Assembly (NCBI GenBank): GCA_023263235.1
Contig: JALQXE010000190.1
Coordinates: 1-7,822, forward strand
Length of the DNA: 7,822 nt
Direction of reading: 5' to 3'
Origin: Sediminibacterium sp.
GTDB lineage: Bacteria; Bacteroidota; Bacteroidia; Chitinophagales; Chitinophagaceae
Shown: piece by piece, positions 1 to 6,159 of the stretch
Layout of the letters: the number at the start of each line of letters is the position of its first letter
How positions within the stretch are numbered: position 1 is the stretch's first letter
Position numbers and translations under genes: made by a program
Notes under the pieces: generated by a model
Told to the model about the DNA's origin: nothing
Databases searched by the model: none
Seen by the model: only the letters and a program-made list of their open reading frames with translations

Positions 1-628
1 TGAAATCTTAATACCAAGAGTAAAAGCAAAGTATAAGAAATACGCTAAGTTATTTAACAACGACATTAAGTATCATATTAATCCAACAGGTAAGTTCGTA
101 ATTGGTGGACCACATGGTGACACGGGATTAACGGGTCGTAAAATTATTGTAGATACTTATGGTGGAAAAGGTGCACACGGTGGCGGTGCTTTTTCTGGAA
201 AAGATCCAAGTAAGGTAGACCGTTCTGCAGCATATGCTACACGTCATATTGCGAAGAACTTAGTAGCGGCAGGCGTTGCAAGCGAAGTATTGGTACAAGT
301 TTCTTACGCGATTGGTGTTGCGAAACCAACATCTATCAACGTAAATACATACGGAACTGCTAAAGTAAAATTAAACGATGGTCAAATTGGTAAATTAGTA
401 GAAAGCATTTTTGATATGCGTCCTTACTTTATTGAGCAAAGATTAAAGTTAAGAACCCCAATGTATAGTGAAACTGCTGCTTATGGTCATATGGGTCGTA
501 AGAATGAAACAGTAACTAAAACATTTACTACTCCAGATGGTAAATCAAAAACTATGAAAGTAGAGTTGTTTACTTGGGAGAAATTAGATTATGTAGCGAA
601 AGTGAAAAAAGCTTTCGGTTTAAAATAG
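1..628 (+). CDS. metK: S-adenosylmethionine synthetase (methionine adenosyltransferase), 5'-truncated by the window edge
   Basis: MetK makes S-adenosylmethionine from methionine and ATP in the cytoplasm, supplying the methyl donor for enzymes such as the RlmB encoded downstream. The first complete codon is at base 2; 208 residues are visible, roughly the C-terminal half of a protein that is usually about 400 residues or a little more. Seen directly (numbering from the first visible residue): the [13 protein letters not shown] block at 35-47, IVDTYGG at 49-55, and the family signature GGGAFSGKD at 60-68 followed by KVDRSAAY, which together line the ATP/phosphate and metal site. The SYAIGVAKP block at 101-109 is also typical. 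The tail contains a charged and threonine-rich stretch (about 165-190) and ends GLK-stop. The N-terminal methionine-binding part and the start lie outside the window. The gene is followed 13 nt later by a strong terminator. Identification is secure; only the left end is missing. Confidence 0.97.
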   Translation, partial: EILIPRVKAKYKKYAKLFNNDIKYHINPTGKFVIGGPHGDTGLTGRKIIVDTYGGKGAHGGGAFSGKDPSKVDRSAAYATRHIAKNLVAAGVASEVLVQVSYAIGVAKPTSINVNTYGTAKVKLNDGQIGKLVESIFDMRPYFIEQRLKLRTPMYSETAAYGHMGRKNETVTKTFTTPDGKSKTMKVELFTWEKLDYVAKVKKAFGLK

Positions 629-641
629 TTTATTAAATTGT

Positions 642-682
642 ATAAAAGCCCGTTCCGATGATTCAGGACGGGCTTTTATTTT
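642..682 (+). terminator. Intrinsic terminator of metK
   Basis: Bases 642-653 (ATAAAAGCCCGT) pair perfectly over 12 bp with 668-679 (ACGGGCTTTTAT). Two further C:G pairs (655-656 with 666-667) extend the stem past one bulged T at 654, leaving a 9-nt loop. The 3' arm runs into a T-rich stretch through 682. It lies 13 nt after the metK stop. The A-rich 5' side means it could also act on the opposite strand, but no minus-strand gene ends here. Confidence 0.9.
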
Positions 683-696
683 ATAGACACTTTAAA

Positions 697-1257
697 ATGG
701 AAAATAAACCTCAAAATCAAATGAATCCTTGGAAGAAATTAGATAGTCAAATGATATATGAAAATCCCTGGATTCATTTAACCGAATACAAAGTAATTAC
801 ACCAGCTGGTACCGAGGGTATTTATGGTAAAGTGCATTTTAAAAACATTGCAATAGGCATTATTGCAATAGATAAAGAAGATAATACTTATTTGGTTGGT
901 CAGTATCGTTTTCCTTTGGATTTATATAGTTGGGAAATTCCAGAAGGTGGATGTCCTGAAGGAACTGATTGGTTAGCGGCGGCAAAAAGAGAATTAAAAG
1001 AAGAAACTGGGTTTGAAGCGAATACATGGACCGAAATATTAAAAATGCATGTATCCAATTCAGTTTCTGATGAATTTGCGGTGGTTTATGTAGCTGAAGA
1101 TTTAACTGCTGGTGAAGCTACGCCTGAAGAAACGGAAGATTTGAAAGTGATAAAGATGCCTTTTCAGCAAGCTGTTGATTGGGTGATGGAAGGGAAAATT
1201 ACCGATTCCATATCGGTTGCGGCTATATTGAAATGGGCATTGTTGAAAGCGCAGTAA
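697..1257 (+). CDS. NUDIX hydrolase, ADP-ribose pyrophosphatase-like
   Basis: NUDIX enzymes cleave nucleoside diphosphates linked to another moiety; the overall pattern here resembles the ADP-ribose / nucleotide-sugar pyrophosphatase group, but the substrate cannot be read from sequence. From the start chosen the protein is 186 residues. The NUDIX box spans residues 84-106 and ends R98-E99-L100-K-E102-E103-T-G105-F106, so the metal-binding glutamates are present. The usual glutamate seven residues before R98 is threonine (T90). WEIPEG precedes the box (79-84), and SNSVSDE (120-126) occupies the position where this group often supplies a catalytic acid. An in-frame ATG at 658 would add 13 residues, but it lies in the loop of the metK terminator, so I prefer 697; 721 is a further alternative. 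No SD sequence and no TAnnTTTG promoter element is visible between the terminator and the start. The gene ends 18 nt before rlmB. Confidence 0.88.
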   Translation: MENKPQNQMNPWKKLDSQMIYENPWIHLTEYKVITPAGTEGIYGKVHFKNIAIGIIAIDKEDNTYLVGQYRFPLDLYSWEIPEGGCPEGTDWLAAAKRELKEETGFEANTWTEILKMHVSNSVSDEFAVVYVAEDLTAGEATPEETEDLKVIKMPFQQAVDWVMEGKITDSISVAAILKWALLKAQ

Positions 1258-1276
1258 AAACTTTAACTTTGACAAA
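1243..1276 (+). promoter_or_regulatory. Putative Bacteroidota-type promoter for rlmB, possibly leaderless
   Basis: TAACTTTG at 1264-1271 matches the Bacteroidota -7 consensus TAnnTTTG exactly. A TTG at 1243-1245, inside the end of the NUDIX gene, lies 18 nt upstream, within the usual distance for the -33 element. The -7 element ends only 4 nt before the rlmB ATG (1276), so transcription should begin at or within a few bases of the start codon, giving a leaderless or nearly leaderless mRNA. Such an 8-mer with four fixed N-flexible positions could arise by chance in AT-rich DNA, so this is suggestive rather than proven. Confidence 0.5.
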
Positions 1277-2097
1277 TGCAGGAAAGAAATAATAGACCAG
1301 AAAGAAAGCATAGTGGACCAAGAAGATTTAGTCCACGTCCAAGTTTTACTACGGAGCGTAAATTTATTATTGGTCGACAACCTTTATTGGAATCATTGGA
1401 GTCTGGAGCCAATATTGAAAAAATATTGATACAGAAGAATGCACAAGGTGAAGGTTTGTCAGAAATAAAACAATTTGCGAGAGAACATACTATTCCTGTT
1501 CAGTTAGTTCCTATTGAGAAATTAAACGGCATGACCAAGGCCAATCATCAAGGGGTATTGGCATTTATTTCAAATGTTAAATATTTAGATTTACAAGAAG
1601 TAATTGATTTTGTGGTGGCAAAAGGCGAAACGCCTTTATTTGTAATGCTAGATGGCGTTACCGATGTTAGAAATATTGGTGCAATAAGTAGAAGTATACA
1701 TTGTTGTGGTGCGCAAGCATTAATTATACCAGACAAAGGGGTGGGTGCCTTAAATGAAGAAGCTTTTAAAAGTAGTGCAGGTGCATTAGAACATATACAT
1801 GTTGTTAGAGTAAGTAGTTTATTAAAAGCAGTTGATGATTTGCATTTAAATGGCATTCAAGTTTTTACAAGTGAAATACGTGCCGATAAAAATGTGCATG
1901 AACTTGATTTTAACGTTCCCTCTTGTATTATAATGGGAGATGAGGGAAGAGGGGTGCAGCCTTATTTAGCAAAGGCAGCTGATTATTTTTTTAAAATTCC
2001 CATGGCTACCAATTTTGATTCATTTAATGTATCGGTTGCTGCAGGCATCGTTTTGTATGAGGCCATGAAACAGCGTTTATTTCCGGCAACTAAATAA
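1276..2097 (+). CDS. rlmB: 23S rRNA (guanosine-2'-O-)-methyltransferase, RlmB / TrmH (SpoU) family
   Basis: This SPOUT-class enzyme is expected to transfer a methyl group from SAM to the 2'-OH of a guanosine in the peptidyl-transferase region of 23S rRNA (G2251 in E. coli numbering). The protein is 273 residues. Residues 1-29 form a basic, proline-rich tail (seven Arg, two Lys) that looks disordered. Residues 30-100 match the SpoU substrate-binding domain (FIIGRQPLLESL at 30-41, NHQGVLAF at 90-97). The knotted methyltransferase domain follows, with motif 1 at 125-139 (LDGVTDVRNIGAISR, with N133 and R139), motif 2 at 217-226 (CIIMGDEGRG) and motif 3 at 241-258 (IPM...FNVSVAAGI). All three are intact. 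The start is favoured because no other methionine precedes the conserved domain. It sits 18 nt after the NUDIX gene and 7 nt before the GSCFA gene. TrmH paralogues acting on other sites are the main alternative. Confidence 0.9.
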   Translation: MQERNNRPERKHSGPRRFSPRPSFTTERKFIIGRQPLLESLESGANIEKILIQKNAQGEGLSEIKQFAREHTIPVQLVPIEKLNGMTKANHQGVLAFISNVKYLDLQEVIDFVVAKGETPLFVMLDGVTDVRNIGAISRSIHCCGAQALIIPDKGVGALNEEAFKSSAGALEHIHVVRVSSLLKAVDDLHLNGIQVFTSEIRADKNVHELDFNVPSCIIMGDEGRGVQPYLAKAADYFFKIPMATNFDSFNVSVAAGIVLYEAMKQRLFPATK

Positions 2098-2104
2098 AAA
2101 TTCA

Positions 2105-3115
2105 ATGAGTGCGCTAAAACTAAAGTTGACACTTGATGCAAAGCCTGCTAGTAATAAGATTAATTATGGTGAAAAAATCATGTTAATTGGGTCTTGCTTT
2201 ACAGAAAATATTGGAAGTAAACTCGCCGCTCATTTATTTGAAACTTTCGAAAATTCACATGGAATTTTGTTTAATCCAATAAGTGTTCAAAATGCGTTAA
2301 CAGATGTAATAGCCAATAAAAAATACTCCGCAACAGATTTATTTCTATTAAATGATGTATGGAATAGCTGGCATCATCATAGTCGCTTTTCTGGTATTAC
2401 ACAAGATGCATCTTTGGAAAAAATAAATGAGTCAATTCAAAATGCTCATGATTGCTTAAAATCCGCACAACATTTAATTATTACCTTAGGTTCGGCTTGG
2501 TTATATACTTTAAGTGGAGATCATACAAATAACAAAGGGATGGTGGTAGCCAATAATCACAAAGCCCCATCCAATTGGTTTGAGAAAAGATTATTACAGC
2601 CTAATGAGTTACTTGTTAATTTACAACAATTAATCACATCGTTGAAGGGCTTCAATCCCAATTTGCATATTGTTTTTACCATCAGTCCTGTTCGACATTT
2701 AAGAGAAGGATTGGTTGAAAATAACCGTAGTAAGGCAGTGCTTATTCATGCAGTACATGAATTAGTGGCAAACCAATCAAATATTGATTATTTCCCTGCT
2801 TATGAATATGTGGTAGATGACTTAAGGGATTATAGATTTTATGCAGAAGATTTAGTGCATCCAAATTATGCAGCCACGCAATATGTGTGGGAAAAGTTAA
2901 TAGAGACATATATGAGTGCCGAGGCTCAAATAATTATGAAACAAGTGGCTGAATTGCAGTTGGCATTTAATCATAAACCATTTTTTAGTGGATCTCAGGA
3001 GCATCAAAAGTTTCTCCATACCTGCGTTGATAAAACGTCTCATTTATTGTCGACCTATCCATTTTTACCTTTACAAAAGCACTTGCAGTTTTTTAAAGAC
3101 CAAATTGGCAAATAA
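2105..3115 (+). CDS. GSCFA domain-containing protein (SGNH-hydrolase-like, function unknown)
   Basis: The protein has 336 residues. The family takes its name from a conserved GSCFA motif, seen here as G29-S30-C31-F32-T33 (GSCFTENIG). The family is grouped with SGNH/GDSL hydrolases, and the visible layout agrees: a candidate nucleophile Ser30 near the N-terminus, a TLGSAW block at 127-132, SPVRHLREG at 194-202, and a C-terminal D249-L-V-H252-P motif of the DxxHP type that carries the catalytic Asp/His in SGNH enzymes. If active, it would be an esterase or acyl-transfer enzyme; no substrate is established and I cannot predict one. No signal peptide or membrane segment is apparent, so a cytoplasmic location is likely. 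It begins 7 nt after the rlmB stop, which suggests co-transcription, and lies 30 nt before the acylase gene. No SD sequence precedes the start. Family assignment is strong; function is open. Confidence 0.9.
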   Translation: MSALKLKLTLDAKPASNKINYGEKIMLIGSCFTENIGSKLAAHLFETFENSHGILFNPISVQNALTDVIANKKYSATDLFLLNDVWNSWHHHSRFSGITQDASLEKINESIQNAHDCLKSAQHLIITLGSAWLYTLSGDHTNNKGMVVANNHKAPSNWFEKRLLQPNELLVNLQQLITSLKGFNPNLHIVFTISPVRHLREGLVENNRSKAVLIHAVHELVANQSNIDYFPAYEYVVDDLRDYRFYAEDLVHPNYAATQYVWEKLIETYMSAEAQIIMKQVAELQLAFNHKPFFSGSQEHQKFLHTCVDKTSHLLSTYPFLPLQKHLQFFKDQIGK

Positions 3116-3119
3116 TTAC

Positions 3120-3142
3120 TTAATTTAGGAGTCTAAATTTAA
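3120..3142 (+). promoter_or_regulatory. Small hairpin with a GGAG-containing loop upstream of the acylase start
   Basis: AATTTAG (3122-3128) and CTAAATT (3133-3139) form a perfect 7-bp inverted repeat around the loop GAGT. The pairing can be extended on the outside if one base is bulged. The SD-like string AGGAG (3127-3131) lies partly in the stem and partly in the loop, and ends 14 nt before the ATG at 3146, which is too far for normal SD use. There is no T-tract after it, so it is not a convincing terminator for the GSCFA gene. It could be a translational control element, an operator, or chance in AT-rich DNA. Confidence 0.35.
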
Positions 3143-3145
3143 CGT

Positions 3146-5626
3146 ATGCGCATATTGCCATTTATTGCTTCAACACTCGCAACCGTTGGGCTTATTAGTG
3201 TATTAAATATTCAGTTAAAAACCGGTAAGACCCTAACTCCAAAATTGGGATATTTTTTATCACCTCAACAGGGGTTTTGGAAAAATGCCGAAAAGGTTGG
3301 GGCAAGTTTTGATGCCAATATTGTAGCCAAGGATTTAAAAGGAAATGTAGATGTTTATATGGATGATAGACTTGTTCCTCATATTTATGCGGACAATGAT
3401 GAGGATGCCTATTTTGTGCAAGGTTACTTACATGCAAAATTCAGATTATGGCAAATGGATTTTCAAACGCGTGTAGCATCGGGTAGATTAAGTGAAATTG
3501 CTGGTGCCGATAAATTAACCATAGATCGTTTTTTTAGAAGATTAGGAATGGTATATGGAGCAGAACAAACCGAAAAATATATTAATGAAAACAACCCAGT
3601 AATGAAAGCAACAGTGGATGCTTACACTGCTGGTGTAAACGCATATTTAAAACAATTGTCTCCAGAAGAAATTCCTTTTGAATATAAATTAATGAATTAC
3701 CAGCCAGAAGAATGGTCGCCTAAAAAAACATATTTATTCTTAATGTTTATGTCCTATGATTTAACAGGAAGAGCAGCAGCAGCTGATTTACAATTAACCA
3801 ATACAAGAGATTTTTTAGGTTATGATTTATTTGACAAACTATATACCAATCAGCAAGATTCATTAGATCCAATTATACCCAAAGGAACAAGTTTTGCAGA
3901 AGCAAGTATTAAACCCACTAAGCCAGTGGGTGCTGATTTAGCTTATTTAAAAAAGAAAGAGACAACTGATGAAGCACAAAATATTTCATCAAGTCCTGAA
4001 GCACCCGATAAGAACAATGGAAGCAATAACTGGGCCGTGGCAGGGAGTAATACAAAGTCGGGCCGTCCAATTTTATGCAGTGACCCCCATTTAGGATTAA
4101 ATCTTCCTTCCTTATGGTATGAGGTTCAAATAACTACTCCTACACATAGCACTTATGGGGCAAGTTTTCCAGGCTCACCAGCGGTTATCATTGGCTTTAA
4201 TGATAGTTTGGCTTGGGGGGTTACCAATGCTGGGCGTGATGTTTTAGATTATTATGATTTAAAGTTTAAGGATAGTACTCAAAAAGAATATTGGTTTAAC
4301 GGATCTTGGCAAGCGACCACCAATAGACAAGAAGTTATAAAAGTAAAAGATAGTGCGGACGTTGTTGAAAATATCGCAATGACACATTGGGGCCCTGCTA
4401 TGTTTGATGCGCATTATCAAAATGAGCAATCCATGGGACGAAATCTTGCCGTTAAATGGACAGGGCATAACGCTTCTACTGGAGTGGAAACTTTTTACAA
4501 ATTAAATAGAGCAAAAAATTACGATGATTATATTGGAGCCATTAATTTATGGAAATGTCCTGGACAAAATTTTGTTTTTGCAAGTAAAACAGGAGATATA
4601 GCCATTAAACAACAAGGAAGTTTTGTTGCAAGATGGGATCGTCAGGGAGATTTTATAATGCCGGGTGAGGATAGTAGTTATGATTGGCAAGGTTTTATCC
4701 CTAATGAAGAAAACCCAATGATCAAAAATCCAGAACGAGGTTTTGTAAGTAGTGCCAATCAAAAGTCGGTTGATTCTACATATCCTTACTACTTAGGTAC
4801 TGCATCTTCATTTCCTTTGTATAGAGGTATTAGTGTTAACAAGCATTTGGCAACCATGAATCAAATTACCGCCGAAGATATGCAAGGGCTTCAAACCAAT
4901 AATTATAATGTTTTTGCAGAAGTTGCAAGACCTGCTTTGAACAAATTCATTGATATAAATGCATTGAGCAGCGACGCACAAAAAATGGTTAAAGAAATGA
5001 ATAATTGGGATTTATACAATCATGAAAATTCAAAGGGGATAACTATTTTCAAACTCATTTGGGACAGTGTGGAAAATGCAGTGTGGGGGGATGAATTGGC
5101 CGGAGCAAAAGTGAAACTTACAAAACCAGAGGCATATGTTTTAGTGGATCAAATGAATAAGGATAGCAATTTTATTGTAGCTGATGACATTAGGACAAAA
5201 AATAAAGTAGAGACTTTAAAAGAACAGGTTAACTTGGGAGTAGAGCATGCAACTAAGAAATTACTTGAACTTGAAAAAGAAAATAAAATAACCTGGGCAA
5301 GTTTTAAAGCTACGAGTGTAAACCATTTAACCAAAATCCCAGCATTAAGCAGGTTGAATTTGCCTATAGGCGGCGGCGTAAATATTATTAATGCAACTAC
5401 GGAAAATCATGGACCTAGTTGGAGAATGGTGGTTCATTTAACCGACGAGATTGAAGCCTATGGTTTATATCCAGGAGGACAGAGTGGAAATCCAGGAAGT
5501 CCTTATTATGATACTTTTGTGGATTATTGGGCAGCTGGAAAATATTATCGACTATTGTTTTTGCCAAAAGCAAAACTCATAGCCAATGAAAGAACCAAAT
5601 GGCATATCCAGTTTAAAAATGCCTAA
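3146..5626 (+). CDS. Penicillin acylase family protein (Ntn-hydrolase, peptidase S45)
   Basis: These enzymes are made as precursors that cut themselves before a serine, which becomes the N-terminal nucleophile of the beta chain; they hydrolyse amide bonds in N-acyl compounds. The protein is 826 residues, usual for the family. Residues 3-20 form a hydrophobic stretch behind M-R, a signal peptide or N-terminal anchor, so the enzyme should act in the periplasm or at the membrane. The alpha-chain region follows (HIYADNDEDAYFVQGY at 79-94), then a low-complexity polar linker (about 245-290) that probably contains the spacer peptide. Processing is predicted at G292/S293 in NGSNNWAV. Counting S293 as B1, H315 falls at B23, and N538 (FVSSANQ) and R560 (YRG) match the oxyanion-hole Asn and the conserved Arg with the 22-residue spacing of E. 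coli penicillin G acylase. His at B23 resembles acyl-homoserine-lactone and cephalosporin acylases, where penicillin G acylase has Gln. The C-terminus has the typical GGQSGNPGSPYYD (777-789). The natural substrate is unknown. Confidence 0.93.
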   Translation: MRILPFIASTLATVGLISVLNIQLKTGKTLTPKLGYFLSPQQGFWKNAEKVGASFDANIVAKDLKGNVDVYMDDRLVPHIYADNDEDAYFVQGYLHAKFRLWQMDFQTRVASGRLSEIAGADKLTIDRFFRRLGMVYGAEQTEKYINENNPVMKATVDAYTAGVNAYLKQLSPEEIPFEYKLMNYQPEEWSPKKTYLFLMFMSYDLTGRAAAADLQLTNTRDFLGYDLFDKLYTNQQDSLDPIIPKGTSFAEASIKPTKPVGADLAYLKKKETTDEAQNISSSPEAPDKNNGSNNWAVAGSNTKSGRPILCSDPHLGLNLPSLWYEVQITTPTHSTYGASFPGSPAVIIGFNDSLAWGVTNAGRDVLDYYDLKFKDSTQKEYWFNGSWQATTNRQEVIKVKDSADVVENIAMTHWGPAMFDAHYQNEQSMGRNLAVKWTGHNASTGVETFYKLNRAKNYDDYIGAINLWKCPGQNFVFASKTGDIAIKQQGSFVARWDRQGDFIMPGEDSSYDWQGFIPNEENPMIKNPERGFVSSANQKSVDSTYPYYLGTASSFPLYRGISVNKHLATMNQITAEDMQGLQTNNYNVFAEVARPALNKFIDINALSSDAQKMVKEMNNWDLYNHENSKGITIFKLIWDSVENAVWGDELAGAKVKLTKPEAYVLVDQMNKDSNFIVADDIRTKNKVETLKEQVNLGVEHATKKLLELEKENKITWASFKATSVNHLTKIPALSRLNLPIGGGVNIINATTENHGPSWRMVVHLTDEIEAYGLYPGGQSGNPGSPYYDTFVDYWAAGKYYRLLFLPKAKLIANERTKWHIQFKNA

Positions 5627-5656
5627 AATAAAACGCTTACTTTATAAATATTTTTT

Positions 5657-6031
5657 ATGAAAATAACAGAATCAAATTCAATGAAATTCTTAGTAGGCAC
5701 TTTGGTGTCTGCTTTGGTAACATATGCTATTGGCTTATATGGGAACCTTCCATGGTGGAGCTTTGCAATATCAAATTTTATCATAGCCATCTTAATAACT
5801 CAAACACCTTTTAAATCATTTTTATCTGGTGCCCTAGGAGTAGGGTTAACTTGGTTAACATTGGCAATGATCATCGATCAGCAAAACCATCATTTATTAT
5901 CTGGTAAAGTAGCTACTATTTTACCATTAAATGGATCATATGTTGCATTAATTGCTATAACCGCTTTCGTGGGTTTTTTAATAGGAGGCCTTTCTGCATT
6001 GGCGGGTAGCTATGTAAGAAAGACCGCTTAA
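5657..6031 (+). CDS. Small four-helix integral membrane protein, unknown function
   Basis: I do not recognise the family. The 124-residue product is very hydrophobic, with four predicted membrane segments at about residues 10-29, 33-49, 52-72 and 93-117. A short loop with Q-Q-N-H-H (75-79) lies between segments 3 and 4, and the tail is basic (RK near the end). The third and fourth segments are rich in small residues (SGALGVGL; GFLIGGLSALAGS), which suits close helix packing. There is no catalytic motif, no lipobox and no conserved charged residue inside a helix. It starts 30 nt after the acylase gene and is followed by a terminator, so it is probably the last gene of that unit and co-expressed with the acylase. 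The ATG at 5657 follows a run of six T with no SD sequence; an in-frame ATG at 5681 (MKFLVG) would remove eight polar residues and is equally plausible. The composition and context support a real gene. Confidence 0.8.
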   Translation: MKITESNSMKFLVGTLVSALVTYAIGLYGNLPWWSFAISNFIIAILITQTPFKSFLSGALGVGLTWLTLAMIIDQQNHHLLSGKVATILPLNGSYVALIAITAFVGFLIGGLSALAGSYVRKTA

Positions 6032-6052
6032 AAGTAAGCACATTATAAATTT

Positions 6053-6091
6053 AGGGAGGAGAATGACGAATATCATTTTCCTCCTTTTTTT
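6053..6091 (+). terminator. Intrinsic terminator ending the NUDIX-to-4TM gene run
   Basis: GGAGGAGAATGA (6055-6066) pairs with TCATTTTCCTCC (6073-6084) over 12 bp with one G:U pair, around the 6-nt loop CGAATA. G6054 and A6053 can extend the stem into the following T-run. Seven T (6085-6091) follow directly. It lies 21 nt after the stop of the small membrane protein and separates that gene from trhO. Confidence 0.9.
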
Positions 6092-6122
6092 ATACTTTAA
6101 TATTTGCATATCTTTGTACTCA
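6087..6122 (+). promoter_or_regulatory. Putative Bacteroidota-type promoter for trhO
   Basis: TATCTTTG at 6109-6116 is an exact match to the Bacteroidota -7 element TAnnTTTG. The region about 18-20 nt upstream is the T-tract of the preceding terminator (TTTT, no clear TTG), so the -33 element is weak or absent. Transcription would start near 6121, giving a leader of roughly 38 nt before the ATG at 6160. A promoter is expected here because the strong terminator just upstream isolates trhO. Confidence 0.6.
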
Positions 6123-6159
6123 ATTTGCTTAACCTGTAATTGAGCTTAAATTTTTTTTT
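6119..6159 (+). promoter_or_regulatory. Leader inverted repeat followed by T9, abutting the trhO start codon
   Basis: CTCAATT (6119-6125) and AATTGAG (6138-6144) are perfect 7-bp inverted repeats with a 12-nt loop. CTTAAA and then nine consecutive T (6151-6159) follow, and the ATG begins at 6160. The arrangement resembles a weak terminator or attenuator at the start codon. Against this, the stem has only two G:C pairs, and if transcription starts near 6121 the first two bases of the stem are not transcribed. It could equally be an operator or chance. Confidence 0.35.

Noticed and set aside
290..292. A TTG that could be read as the start of a short 112-codon gene.
   Set aside because: Conserved MetK sequence runs in the same frame from the left edge, so this is an internal leucine codon.
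658..696. An upstream in-frame ATG at 658 that would extend the NUDIX protein by 13 residues.
   Set aside because: It lies in the loop of the metK terminator, and the extra residues do not resemble the family; the ATG at 697 is a better start.
847..871. Direct repeat ATTGCAATAG (847-856 and 862-871), each copy containing the palindrome ATTGCAAT.
   Set aside because: Both copies lie in frame inside the NUDIX gene and encode the repeated I-A-I pattern of a beta strand; it is best explained by the protein sequence.
1102..1380. A minus-strand open frame of 92 codons spanning the NUDIX/rlmB junction.
   Set aside because: It overlaps two well-supported genes, has no family resemblance, and is a low-complexity shadow of AT-rich coding sequence.
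3120..3142. The inverted repeat before the acylase gene as a terminator of the GSCFA gene.
   Set aside because: It is AT-rich with only one G:C pair in the perfect stem and has no following T-tract; kept only as a possible leader element.
6127..6149. Direct repeat GCTTAA (6127-6132 and 6144-6149) in the trhO leader, considered as a binding site.
   Set aside because: A 6-nt repeat in AT-rich DNA is expected by chance, and nothing else supports a regulator site.
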